A stretch of DNA of 64,000 nt, taken from positions 2,501-66,500 of the forward strand of contig JAXRKP010001052.1 in the NCBI GenBank assembly GCA_037039925.1, given 5' to 3'. The first letter of the stretch is position 1, and the number at the start of each line of letters is the position of its first letter. The stretch comes from Doris montereyensis (Eukaryota; Mollusca; Gastropoda; Nudibranchia; Dorididae). The notes under the pieces were generated by a model that worked only from the letters and a program-made list of their open reading frames with translations, ran no database searches and was not told where the DNA came from. Both the position numbers and the translations under genes were made by a program. Below are positions 36,301 to 47,835 of this stretch, piece after piece.

Positions 36301-36660
36301 GTAGGTTTGGTCTATTTAGACTGTAGGTTTAGTCTATTCAGACTGTAGGTTTGTATATTCGGATTGTAGGTTTGGTCTATACAGACTGTAGGTTTAGTCT
36401 ATTCAGAATGTAGGTTTGGCCTATTCAGACCGTAGGTTTGGTTTATTCAGACTGTAGGTTTGGTCTATTCAGACTGTAGGTTTAGTCTATTCATACTGTA
36501 GATTTAGTCTATTTATATTGTAAGTTTAGTCTATTCAGATTGTAGGTTTAGTCTATTCAGACTATAGGTTTTGTCTATTGAGACTGTAGGTTTAGTCTAT
36601 TCAGACTGTTGGTTTGGTCTATTCAGACCGTAGGTTTGATCTGTTCAGACTGTAGGCTTG
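24395..36660. repeat. 12.3-kb satellite array of a 22-bp unit, more than 500 copies
   Basis: Unit GTAGGTTTAGTCTATTCACA plus TT (22 bp). Variants are zoned: AAACTGTAGGCTTGGTCTATTC units at 24400-25300; CAGACTGTAGG and CAGATTGTAGG mixtures at 25300-25930; CACATTGTAGGTTTAG and CATATTGTAGG units through about 35540; CAGACTGTAGG again at 35560-36660. Blocks inside the array are duplicated at larger scale. No gene interrupts it. The right border is unique sequence (AATTCATGGACTGGAGG at about 36663). Confidence 0.97.
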
Positions 36661-36916
36661 TCAATTCATGGACTGGAGGAAATTTATATGTTTACAATCT
36701 CATTCTTGATTTAAATTTTTGATTCATTGCTAGTGAATTGCGATCTATTATCTGTCCCTTGGCCGAGAAGACAGTGAATAAAGACATTGATCTTAATTAT
36801 GATGACAATACTATTGTTCTCGTTTGCTCGTTGTCTTGAAAGGTTTTACAAATGACAGTTAGATATTTAACTGTAACTGTCAGTCATGCGAAGAGTATTC
36901 TGTCTTTCTGATTGGT
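36661..36916. other. unique border between the 22-bp satellite and SINE-B
   Basis: About 250 bp of non-repetitive AT-rich sequence (ATTCATTGCTAGTGAATTGC and so on). Nothing recognised. Confidence 0.5.
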
Positions 36917-36954
36917 TCGGTTTGAGTTTAGCCACATCCATAACTACGGTGATC

Positions 36955-39262
36955 TCGGTGTTTTGGTTTTTGATTGTGTCCGGACAGCCCTGTAGACATC
37001 AAAGAGATCTCGGTGTTTTGGTTTTTTATTTGTGTCCGGACAGCCCTGTAGACATCAAAGAGATCTCGGTGTTTTGGTTTTTATTTGTGCCCGGATAGCC
37101 CTGTAGACATCCAAGAGATCTCGGTGTTTTGGTTTTGATTGTGCCCGGACAGCCCTGTAGACATCAAAGAGATCTCGGTGTTTTGGTTTTTGATTGTGCC
37201 CGGACAGCCCTGTAGACATCAAAGAGATCTCGGTGTTTTGGTTTTTATTTGTGCCCGGACAGCCCTGTAGACATCAAAGAGATCTCGGTGTTTTGATTTT
37301 TGTTTGTGCCCGGACAGCCCTGTAGACATCAAAGAGATCTCGGTGTTTTGATTTTTGTTTGTGCCCGGACAGCCCTGTAGACATCAAAGAGATCTCGGTG
37401 TTTTGATTTTTGTTTGTGTCCGGACAGCCCTGTAGACATCAAAGAGATCTCGGTGTTTTGATTTTTGTTTGTGTCCGGACAGCCCTGTAGACATCAAAGA
37501 GATCTCGGTGTTTTGATTTTTGATTTGTGTCCGGACAGCCCTGTAAACATCCAAGAGATCTCGGTGTTTTGGTTTTTATTTGTGTCCGGACAGCCCTGTA
37601 GACATCCAAGAGATCTCGGTGTTTTGATTTTTATTTGTGCCCGGACAGCCCTGTAGACATCAAAGAGATCTCGGTGTTTTGGTTTTTATTTGTGTCCGGA
37701 CAGCCCTGTAAACATCCAAGAGATCTCGGTGTTTTGGTTTTATTTGTGCCCGGACAGCCCTGTAGACATCCAAGAGATCTCGGTGTTTTGGTTTTTATTT
37801 GTGTCCGGATAGCCCTGTAGACATCAAAGAGATCTCGGTGTTTTGGTTTTTATTTGTGCCCGGACAGCCCTGTAGACATCAAAGAGATCTCGGTGTTTTG
37901 GTTTTTATTTGTGCCCGGATAGCCCTGTAGACATCAAAGAGATCTCGGTGTTTTGGTTTTTATTTGTGCCCGGATAGCCCTGTAAACATCAAAGAGATCT
38001 CGGTGTTTTGGTTTTTATTTGTGCCCGGACAGCCCTGTAAACATCCAAGAGATCTCGGTGTTTTGGTTTTTATTTGTGCCCGGACAGCCCTGTAAACATC
38101 CAAGAGATCTCGGTGTTTTGGTTTTTATTTGTGCCCGGATAGCCCTGTAGACATCAAAGAGATCTCGGTGTTTTGGTTTTTATTTGTGCCCGGACAGCCC
38201 TGTAGACATCAAAGAGATCTCGGTGTTTTGGTTTTTATTTGTGCCCGGACAGCCCTGTAAACATCAAAGAGATCTCGGTGTTTTGATTTTTATTTGTGCC
38301 CGGACAGCCCTGTAGACATCAAAGAGATCTCGGTGTTTTGATTTTTGTTTGTGCCCGGACAGCCCTGTAGACATCAAAGAGATCTCGGTGTTTTGATTTT
38401 TGTTTGTGTCCGGACAGCCCTGTAGACATCAAAGAGATCTCGGTGTTTTGATTTTTGTTTGTGCCCGGACAGCCCTGTAGACATCAAAGAGATCTCGGTG
38501 TTTTGATTTTTGATTGTGTCCGGATAGCCCTGTAAACATCCAAGAGATCTCGGTGTTTTGGTTTTTATTTGTGCCCGGACAGCCCTGTAGACATCCAAGA
38601 GATCTCGGTGTTTTGATTTTTATTTGTGCCCGGACAGCCCTGTAGACATCAAAGAGATCTCGGTGTTTTGGTTTTTATTTGTGTCCGGACAGCCCTGTAG
38701 ACATCAAAGAGATCTCGGTGTTTTGATTTTTATTTGTGCCCGGATAGCCCTAGACATCAAAGAGATCTCGGTGTTTTGATTTTTATTTGTGCCCGGACAG
38801 CCCTGTAGACATCAAAGAGATCTCGGTGTTTTGATTTTTATTTGTGCCCGGACAGCCCTGTAAACATCAAAGAGATCTCGGTGTTTTGGTTTTTATTTGT
38901 GCCCGGACAGCCCTGTAAACATCCAAGAGATTTCGGTGTTTTGTTTTTGATTGTGTCCGACAGCCCTGTAAACATCCAAGAGATCTCGGTGTTTTGATTT
39001 TTATTTGTGCCCGGACAGCCCTGTAAACATCCAAGAGATTTCGGTGTTTTGGTTTTTGATTGTGTCCGGACAGCCCTGTAAACATCCAAGAGATCTCGGT
39101 GTTTTGATTTTTGATTGTGTCCGGACAGCCCTGTAAACATCCAAGGGATCTCGGTGTTTTGGTTTTTATTTGTGCCCGGACAGCCCTGTAAACATCCAAG
39201 GGATCTCGTTGTTTTGGTTTTTAATTGTGCCCGGACAGCCCCTGTAAACATCCAAGAGATCT
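36955..39262. repeat. 55-bp minisatellite made of SINE-B body, about 42 copies
   Basis: Unit GCCCTGTAGACATCAAAGAG, ATCTCGGTGTTTTGGTTTTT, ATTTGTGCCCGGACA (55 bp; AGCCCTGTAG at 37261, next at 37316). In unexpanded SINE-B copies this text occurs once. Variants are GTAGACATC/GTAAACATC and GGTTTTT/GATTTTT. Confidence 0.96.
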
Positions 39263-39424
39263 CGTTCACATAGTGTAATTGTGATTTGTACATGAGACCT
39301 CCTTTTTGTCGCCCGTCTCCCATGGGACTAGGTGTCGGTCCACTTACCTGGACTAGGGATTAGGTTTTACTTGAAAAGAAAAACTGAAGAAAATGTTTCA
39401 ACTTGCCGGGGCTTGAACCCACGA

Positions 39425-39738
39425 CTTTTTGGTTGAGACGATGACACTTTGCCTCTGGACCATCAAGTTCCCTCCTTTGTGGTTGAGACGCCGACACCTT
39501 GCCTCTGGACCATCAAGTTCCCTCCTTTGTGGTTGAGACGCCGACACATTGCCTCTGGACCATCAAGTTCCCTCCTTTGTGGTTGAGACGCCGACACATT
39601 GCCTCTGGACCATCAAGTTCCCTCCTTTGTGGTTGAGACGCCGACACATTGCCTCTGGACCATCAAGTCCCATTCTTTGTGGTTGAGACGCCGACACCTT
39701 GCCTCTGGACCATCAAGTCCCATCCTTTGTGGTTGGAA
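39425..39738. repeat. 60-bp minisatellite made of SINE-B heads, about 5-6 copies
   Basis: Unit TTGTGGTTGAGACGCCGACA, CCTTGCCTCTGGACCATCAA, GTTCCCTCCT (60 bp). The text equals the A-box side of the SINE head on the minus strand (CCAGAGGCAAGGTGTCGGCG). Confidence 0.93.
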
Positions 39739-39742
39739 GATG

Positions 39743-40345
39743 TCTGCATCGAGATTTTCAAATGATCTGCTTGTAATTGCTGGTTGTAGTCGGGTTTCAT
39801 TCTGTTGCCTCCTAATATACTTGTGACACGTCTTACGTATATGTTGATTGTATCTTAAGACATACAAAACAACAAAAGCGTCTCTGGCCAACGCCCTGTG
39901 TTTTTCATGATATTGGTAGATTTTAGCCTTCATGGATTTTCAACAAAATCACTGTTTGTATGTGAAATACTAGCACATCGTCAACTGACATTCGATCTCT
40001 AGCTTGTCTGACTAACCAATAGTGTGCATTACGTAATAACGGATACTTCTTTTCAATTTTCAGACCACCCTTGTGCAATGAGAGCAAATAAACAATGAAT
40101 TACCCATTGCTTCCTGAATTTTTACTGGTTTCTTTCTTCAAATGAGTTCTTCTCTCATTACTTATAGTTACACTGTGTTCCACTTTGTCTTTGTCTCTGG
40201 TTTCATTACATTCACATCTGTAGTCCAATTGCATGAGCTGGCAGTTCCCCAATACAGACAACATGACCATGCAACGTTTTGTGGTTTATGTCCAATAAAG
40301 GTCTGAATAATGCTTTTTACTTCTTGCTGCGAGCATAGGACTGAA
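39743..40345. other. no recognised gene
   Basis: Unique sequence. An AATAAA-like element and short ORFs only. Nothing conserved recognised. Confidence 0.5.
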
Positions 40346-41210
40346 GTTTTAGTCTACCAAATGTCCACATAGTTTCTACCACTAGGTAGACATCCAAATA
40401 TCCACATAATTTATACCACTAGGTAGACATCCAAATATCCACATAGTTTCTACCACTAGGTAGACATCCAAATATCCACATAGTTTCTACCACTAGGTAG
40501 ACATCCAAATATTCACATAGTTTCTACCACTAGGTAGACATCCAAATATCTACATAGTTTCTACCACTAGGTAGACATCCAAATATCTACATAGTTTCTA
40601 CCACTAGGTGGACATCCAAATATCCATAGTTTCTACCACTAGGTAGACATCCAAATATCCACATAACTAGGTAGACATCCAAATATTCACATAGTTTCTA
40701 CCACTAGGTAGACATCCAAATACAGTTTCTAAATAGACATCCTACATAGTTTCTACCACTAGGTAGACATCCAAATATCTACATAGTTTCTACCACTAGG
40801 TAGACATCCAAATATCTACATATCCTAGGTAGACAAATATCCACATAATTTCTACCACTAGGTAGACATCCAAATATTCATATAGTTTCTACCACTAGAT
40901 AGACATCCAAATATCCACATAGTTTCTACCACTAGGTAGACATCCAAATATCCACATAGTTTCTACCACTAGGTAGACATCCAAATATCCACATAGTTTC
41001 TACCACTAGGTAGACATCCAAATATTCACATAGTTTCTACCACTAGGTAGACATCCAAATATTCACATAGTTTCTACCACTAGGTAGACATCCAAATATC
41101 CACATAATTTCTACCACTAGGTAGACATCCAAATATCCACATAGTTTCTACCACTAGGTAGACATCCAAATATCTACATAGTTTCTACCACTATGTGGGC
41201 ATCCAAAACG
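40346..41210. repeat. 37-bp minisatellite with a hairpin core, about 23 copies
   Basis: Unit TCCACATAGTTTCTACCACT, AGGTAGACATCCAAATA (37 bp). The core CTACCACTAGGTAG is a perfect 5-bp stem with a 4-base loop, conserved in nearly every copy. A few units are truncated (40620-40840). Confidence 0.95.
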
Positions 41211-41984
41211 TCTATTCTTACCCTAAGTAAGAGTTAAGTAGACATCCAAGCTCCAAGTGTCTACACAGTCTGTGATTAGAGGAGAGGAAATTCAAAGAGT
41301 GAATTCATGATCGTGTCACCCAAATGGGGTGGGAAGAGTATTTCTCTTCGGGCGTCCGGTCACCCAGTCTAAAGGCAGATTTTGTTGTTGTTTTGTACCA
41401 GGTATCAAGAGTTGTGGATCCAGCCACGCAGGCAAGGTTTTGTTTCCTCCCTTCTTTATTGTTTTACTTACTAGGTTGTATGTATTTAGACGATAGTCAC
41501 TGGGATGGGATGTGCTGGGTTAGTGTTGACTACAAAAAGGTTTTTGATAAAACGATCCGGTGACTGCTAGTACTAATAGTATGAGAAATACAAAAAAACA
41601 TATTTGTATGAGCTTTTTTTATGATTGCAGAAAGTCTGTGTGTTTTGTATTGTTGTTGTTGATTTTGTTAGTTTTGTTTGGCGTTTTTAATATATATATT
41701 TTTTGTTACTTTACGGGTGAGAGTTTACCATAATGGCAATATAATGGCTGAATTTTGTCTTCAAACAATGTGCTTAGAATGGAACTGAGTGACGTTGCAG
41801 GCTTAGTTTGGGAGAGGGATTGGGGGTAGATAGACATACCTTAATTTTGTTGCTTACAGCCTTACAGATGACCTTTACTTTATCGATTATTCTAGATTGA
41901 GTCTTTAATACACCCCGTTATAATCAATGGCGATGTAAAGTACATTATTGCTTGTTTGTTTGTTTGTTTAATTACTTTTTACCC
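41211..41984. other. no recognised gene
   Basis: Unique sequence. The 79-codon ORF at 41324-41563 ends DYKKVFDKTIR, which slightly resembles an RT motif but stands alone. Confidence 0.45.
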
Positions 41985-42112
41985 TGTCCACCATTCTATT
42001 GATCTCAGGGTGAATTAAGAGGAAACAGCAAGATAAAAGAGGAAGTAAAAGAGTAAAAGGAAAGAAGTAGGATCTACCAAGAAACCCCGCCAACCATCTT
42101 CAAAGTACATAA
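41985..42112 (+). mobile_element. interspersed repeat, inverted partner at 63790-63920
   Basis: CCTGTCCACCATTCTATTGATCTCAGGGTGAATTAAG-type text with GAGGAAACAGCAAGAT, GGAAAGAAGTA and CCCGCCAACC is found in reverse complement at 63790-63920. Two diverged copies define an unclassified dispersed repeat. Confidence 0.65.
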
Positions 42113-42140
42113 TTACAGTGGCGCTCGGCTACAGCGGCAC

Positions 42141-42200
42141 TGGCGTATCGGGCGGGGGGGGAGGAGGAGGAGGGGGTGATGGGTGGGGGGGGGGCGTTGT
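42141..42200. repeat. G-rich low-complexity tract
   Basis: Runs of 8 G and 9 G and GGAGGAGGAGG directly before the CTA microsatellite. Such tracts can form G-quadruplexes on the plus strand. Confidence 0.8.
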
Positions 42201-42226
42201 AGCCGAGTCACTCTGTAACCGTGTTG

Positions 42227-42713
<487 letters not shown>

Positions 42714-42859
42714 ATGTGTTCAACGCCAGACAGACAACATCCTCCACTACTCAAAACACAGGGCTGGCAGGCCCACATTCCGAGACGACCCAACTGTTCC
42801 AGTCTCCTCTCTGTCGGTGTTAACCTCGTCACAGACGCATGTTAATATCACACACCAAC

Positions 42860-42945
42860 ACATACACACATACATACATACGCACACGCGCGAGCGAGCG
42901 CGCACACACACGCACACACACGCACACACACAGCCACAGGCAGGT
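42860..42945. repeat. (CA)n / (CACACACG)n microsatellite
   Basis: Alternating purine-pyrimidine ACACAC, CGCACACGCGCGAGCG and CACACACG units. Confidence 0.9.
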
Positions 42946-43055
42946 GTGAGCGTGATCGACAATCGTCGCATTGCCATAACACAGTAAGTGATACCGTGTA
43001 GGCCGGTAGTCCCAGGTGTAGACCCTAGGCCTAAATGAAGACAGGCTAGCAGTTG

Positions 43056-43328
43056 AACCGTAGTGTTGTGAGCTTGTAATCACGGCAACACTGGTTCTAA
43101 CCCCATGGCTGGCAAAGCTTTTTTCCACAGCAAAAAGTTCTTCACTCTTCATTCCTAACTTGACTCAGGTGTGAATAAGTACCCAGTTATAGGTAGAGAA
43201 ATATCTTTTCAGGAAGTTAGTAGGAAATGCCTAAAAGGCTGCCGTGTTGTATGCTTCCCATGACTTTAAATGAAATGTGCACTTGTAAAGGGGTACGGAC
43301 TATAAATCCCTCTTTATCTTTATCTTTA
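43056..43328 (+). mobile_element. SINE family A, copy 3
   Basis: AACCGTAGTGTTGTGAGCTT, TGTAATCACGGCAACACTGG with the B-box-like TGGTTCTAACC, a body containing AGTTATAGGTAGAGAAATAT and AAGGCTGCCGTGTTGTATGC, and the end CGGACTATAAATCCCTCTTT with a TATCTTTATCTTT tail. One head only, so this copy shows the unexpanded structure. Confidence 0.85.
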
Positions 43329-43422
43329 GAAAACACAAAATGTATTTAAATTTTTTTTTTTTAAAGTACGGCATGTGATGTAAAGGCACGATAATAACAT
43401 TATCGTAGTCTACATGATGTAT

Positions 43423-43427
<5 letters not shown>

Positions 43428-43493
<66 letters not shown>
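43428..43493. repeat. (AAT)n microsatellite at a LINE 3' end
   Basis: About 22 AAT units. On the minus strand it is (ATT)n immediately after the LINE 3' UTR, consistent with the simple-repeat tails of CR1/L2-type LINEs. Confidence 0.95.
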
Positions 43494-43494
<1 letters not shown>

Positions 43495-44090
43495 TAATTC
43501 ATTTCTATAGCGCCCACTCCCATCTTAGGACAGCTCTAGATGCATTTATACATACATAGTAAAAACATGAGCAATGTACATATATACAAAATTAATAAAC
43601 AATGAAATAAAAAATAAAAAATGAAAATAAATCATTCAATAAATGAATAAATTATAAATAAATAAGTAAATAAAAAAATTTAAAAAAATAAAATAAATGA
43701 AAGCATAATATCATTTATAAAGGTGTATGGTACAGGAATTAAAATCGCATAATTAAAACAATTACTTTTGTTCTAAGAAGCATCCCATGAGGTATTTTTT
43801 GAAATTGTGTTTTAAATGTGTCTTCCGACGTGTCAAACATAGATCGTATTGACAGTGGAAGGGCATTCCATACGTAAGGACCTGCATATTTAAATGAGCG
43901 CAGTGACAGCTTTGTCAGGCCTTTGTTTGGGGAATGCTTCACAGACATTGATTTGTAGATCTCAGTTGGCAAGATGGAACATAACCAGAGATCAGATCCT
44001 TTAAATAATTTGGAGCTCTATCAGTTTTACATTCGTGACACAATGTCGCAATTTTGTATATTATTCGTATGTTTGTATCAAGGGGTCTAG
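43494..44090 (-). mobile_element. CR1/L2-like LINE 3' fragment (-)
   Basis: The minus strand from 44090 reads CKTDRAPNYLKDLISGYVPS, CQLRSTNQCL, then (other frame) LRSFKYAGPYVWNALPLSIR and TFKTQFQKIPHG. This is the C-terminal end of many CR1/L2/Jockey ORF2 proteins (pattern RSF.YAAP.VWN.LP...R...F...L). Downstream lie an AT-rich 3' UTR with CATTTCTATAGCGCCCACTC and the (ATT)n tail. A frameshift at about 43975 shows decay. Confidence 0.82.
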
Positions 44091-47000
44091 CCTACGTGGA
44101 CTGTCACAGGTGAGCGTCAATCATACTGTTCCTTCTTAGTACATGCGTTATATTTTAATGTTTTTTTAGAGACATCTGGATGTCCCCGTATTCTCTTCCA
44201 AGACCTGAGTGAACGGAATGTCTCAAAATAGCAGACATTATTATTTCGTCGGATGAGCGAGTCCGAATTTTAAAATCCATTTCCTGTCCACGGCGGAAGT
44301 CTCATTGTTGACATCGGTTACCAACATTCCTTCTTGCCTCTACCTTGGCAGTACTACATTTTCAGTTGTAAATCATGTGAGTTTTCAAGATGGTCAAATA
44401 ATGTAATAGACAGTTTCTAAAATTGTCTTTCTAGAATCAAACTTAGATTCTAACTCAAAGAAATCAAAGCAAAAGAAGTGTGCAAGAGACACAAATAAAT
44501 AGATATAGTCATAGATCTAATAACTATGGGAATGGTGGATAGTATATAGGCCTATATAACGATAACAATATAAGGCGATTTTGAATCTTGGTCATTATAT
44601 TCAATATATTGAATTGCTGTTGTGTATCATTTGCATTGAATATCACTTGCTTGCTACACATTGCATTTTGGTTAGATTTATGGCAAATAACGCTTGAACA
44701 TTGGTCCGCAAGGCACCTTGCCGATAGTCCTGCTTCTGTGGCGGCATTATCCGCAAGGACCGGAATTTTGGTCAAGTTCACAGATAAGCATGTCTTGAAA
44801 AGTGTGTTAATGTTCTGTTCAATTCAGTACCACTCCCTCCCCTGGTGTGTATGATTGTGCCTGTTCAGCAACCTAATCTTTTTATCCCTTTCTGACGTAT
44901 AATGAAATGAGAAGTCAAAGAAAATTCTCATTTGTCGAAATTTATTTGAAATGTAAATCTGAGAGGATAGTTTAAAAACAATTTACAACCTTTTAAACAA
45001 AATACACCTTGCGGATAACGCTAGTAATTTTGGATCCGCAAGGCACCTTCATGGATAATGACTTCCTAGATTTATACATACACTAAAAATAGAATAAGTA
45101 ACATTCCCTCTTTGCCGTTACGGTGCATGATAGAGCTGGAGCTTATCATCCCTGTTTCAATACATGAAGTGGAACAGGTCATTATGATCACCTCTTTTAG
45201 CTCTTGGCCAGGGCGCTAGTCTCACGCAGGTTTTACTCCCAAGCTAGTGCCTGTACCAATTATCACCTGGGTAGAATGGGGAACATACGTGTTAACTCAA
45301 GTCCAAGTAGAGCTTGCAGTGTTACCGGAAGTGACTGTCCTACAGTGAGGGGTTTCCCCAGCCATTTGAATAAATGAGTGTGTGCAACGGATGGAAATAG
45401 ATTTAGACAGTTTGAACATTTGAGTTAACGTTTACAGATGATAAAAGACCTATAAAACATGCATTTTCTATAAGTTGAAAGAATTTAATAAGGAATTCAT
45501 ATTGAGATGTTATTGCAACAAGAAAAACTTAACTTAGGACTAAACATTAGCAGCAATAGCCGTGTAATCAACTTAAACCTCTCACGAAGTGTGTTGAATG
45601 GGAAAGGGTTACTTTGGCGAATGATAACGAGGCTATTGGGAAAGTCACGAGCTTAAAATATATTGTAATCTAATTGGCTGTGAACTCAAAGGTCAAACTA
45701 CATCATAAACCATGTAAGGAAAGTGGAAATTTCCATTCAAGAAGCTTAGGTGTCTCGCCCTAAATATAGCGCCTGCGCGCTTCCTGTGCCAATGACAGCG
45801 GCCCTAAATATAGGGCTTGTGTGCTTTCCGGGCAGACGGCAACATGCCCTTTATTTTGGGCCAGCTCTTTTCTTGGGTTGAGTGTCTTTCCCAGGGAACA
45901 CAATGTCGGACCTAGCTTTGCTAAAATTCGGGCAGGAGTTCCCTTGTCATTGTCACATTTAAACTGCTCATGTTCATCAATCAGTCAATCTATCATCATT
46001 TGTCTTATTGAATTGCTCGTGTTCTGCCCGATGTCGTTACAATCTTCAGTCCCGTTGTCGCAATAGTGTGACACTGTCTCTGATTGGCCCACATTGAAGG
46101 TAGCTCTTCCCACTTCTTCTTTATTGTACTTTCTTTCTTTCTTTATCCCCCACAACAACCAAGCCCCAACTTTTTATCTCACCCCTTCAAGATAAACCTC
46201 TTTATTATGTCCCTTAGATGATACCCGACTATGGAAGTCCTTCCAGGATTAGAACTCGGGACCTCAAGAAAAGTTGTGGTTTAATGTTTGGGATGTGGGG
46301 GTGGGGGATAAAAGAAAAGGAAGACAGTAGATGTTTCTGACAGATTGCTTCTAGTTGTAGCAGTCCTATGTAACTGATTGTGACTTTTTGGGTCAAGGTG
46401 ACACGATGAGACACTGAGTGAGCAGACTGTGCATAAGAGACAGACATCGAGACTGAGACACTGGACACCTATTGTTGACATTGGCAATGAACAGTGTTAC
46501 ATGGGACTGAGGCCAACCATTCTGATAGCATTGGCTGTTGGAGACATTGATGGAAGTGATAACTATTGGTTGCTTCCATGCAGCATTTTTGTAAACGTTC
46601 AACTCAGTAAGGTTATGGAAATTGCAAATACGACATAGATGTTGCATAATAGTAGAACTATCTTTCATGAAAAAAAGAACAAATGTTGAATTTATGATGT
46701 ATAGTATTACTTGAAAAGAAATAAACTTTAAAAAGGAAATTAAGCACCCCCCTCCCCCCAACTTGAAAAAAAACCCTAAAAACCTTGATAAGTTTTGTGT
46801 TGCTGCCCTTCAATGCCTGGTATCCATCGTACATGTTATGTCTTAAAAGAGTTGGAGTTACAGGTTTGTAAAATAGTTGTATGGACAATGTGACAAAATG
46901 AAAAAAACAAGTGTAAAAGTAAGCTAAAAGACATTGGATCTTGTTATGAGAAAGAAAAAATGACAAGTTTTGCACCATCCCTGAAGGTTGAACCTCCCAC

Positions 47001-47395
47001 TCGCTGCACAAACCCCAATCTAAACCCCCAGCCCCCACCCAACTCAAGGTTAGGTCCTCTGGCAGCTCATCCCAAGGCCTGTGTTTCTAGGCCGTGATGT
47101 AGAGCTCATTCCTGACAAAGATCTAACATTTAAGTTTACTGCATCTGGCATTAATGACTAAGTAAAAAATGGCTGCTGATCCGACGTTTTACACATGACT
47201 CATAGATCTAGATGAATTATTTTGTCTAAAAGAGGTTTGATTTCGGTGAAGTTGTAATTTTCTGATATCTTAAGGTGGTTTGAGATCTGTTACTGTAATA
47301 TTTTCTTGAATGGCTATGAAAATCCTCCTGTATACATTGCTTTGATATAAATGTTATAAAGGCCATAATTAAGATTTTATCACAGGGGATCCCAA
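44091..47395. other. 3.3 kb without a recognised gene; candidate upstream region of IFT74
   Basis: Short ORFs only. The octamer-plus TCCGCAAGGCACCTT occurs at about 44706 and 45033. A 45180-45370 stretch (GGGGAACATACGTGTTAACT and so on) looks like dispersed-repeat sequence but I cannot classify it. The missing first coding exon and promoter of IFT74 may lie here or in 47570-48718. Confidence 0.45.
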
Positions 47396-47565
47396 ACTTT
47401 ATCCCCCCACAAAGCCCCTGTAGATGTCAGAGATTTCCATGAGCCCCAAACTTGATCCCCCCACAAACCCCCTGTGGATGTCAGAGATTTCCACGAGCCT
47501 CAAACTTGATCCCCCCCACAAACCCCCTGTGGATGTCAGAGATTTCCACGAGCCCCAAACTTTTC
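47396..47565. repeat. about 53-bp minisatellite, 3 copies
   Basis: Unit GTGGATGTCAGAGATTTCCA, CGAGCCCCAAACTTGATCCC, plus CCCACAAACCCCCT. Confidence 0.9.
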
Positions 47566-47835
47566 GAGACACAATCTCATCTGAGCCTGAATTATACTAT
47601 AATACGCATAACAGCGCTTTATAGACTAATATTGTGATGATAACAGCAAATGAACAAACTATACTATAAAATCTTTTGTATTTACCAACATCACTGAAAA
47701 TGTGCATGACAAAAACTTTACCTACCTCTTTCACTTTGCGATCAATTTCATTAAAATCCAATCTTTACATTTTACATTAGACGGCCTCAAGTTCGGGAAA
47801 TATTTTTTGGGTCACCCTATATAACCATTTAGGAA

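Larger units (their letters stand above)
36917..39742 (-). mobile_element. SINE family B copy (-), inflated to 2.8 kb by two internal arrays
   Basis: The left end is the SINE 3' part (TTTAGCCACATCCATAACTA, CGGTGATCTCGGTG). The middle body is present once (39262-39420: TGTACATGAGACCTCC, CGTCTCCCATGGGACTAGGT, TTGCCGGGGCTTGAACCCAC with the B box on the minus strand). The right end is the tRNA-like head (TTGCCTCTGGACCATCAAGT). Two segments, one in the 3' body and one in the head, are amplified in tandem. Confidence 0.88.

Noticed and set aside
24395..36660. CRISPR array or telomere-like repeat
   Set aside because: Repeats are contiguous with no spacers, the context is animal DNA, and the 22-bp unit is not a telomeric motif.
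41324..41563. Reverse-transcriptase motif VDYKKVFD
   Set aside because: A single short match with no neighbouring RT blocks in any frame within several hundred bases.
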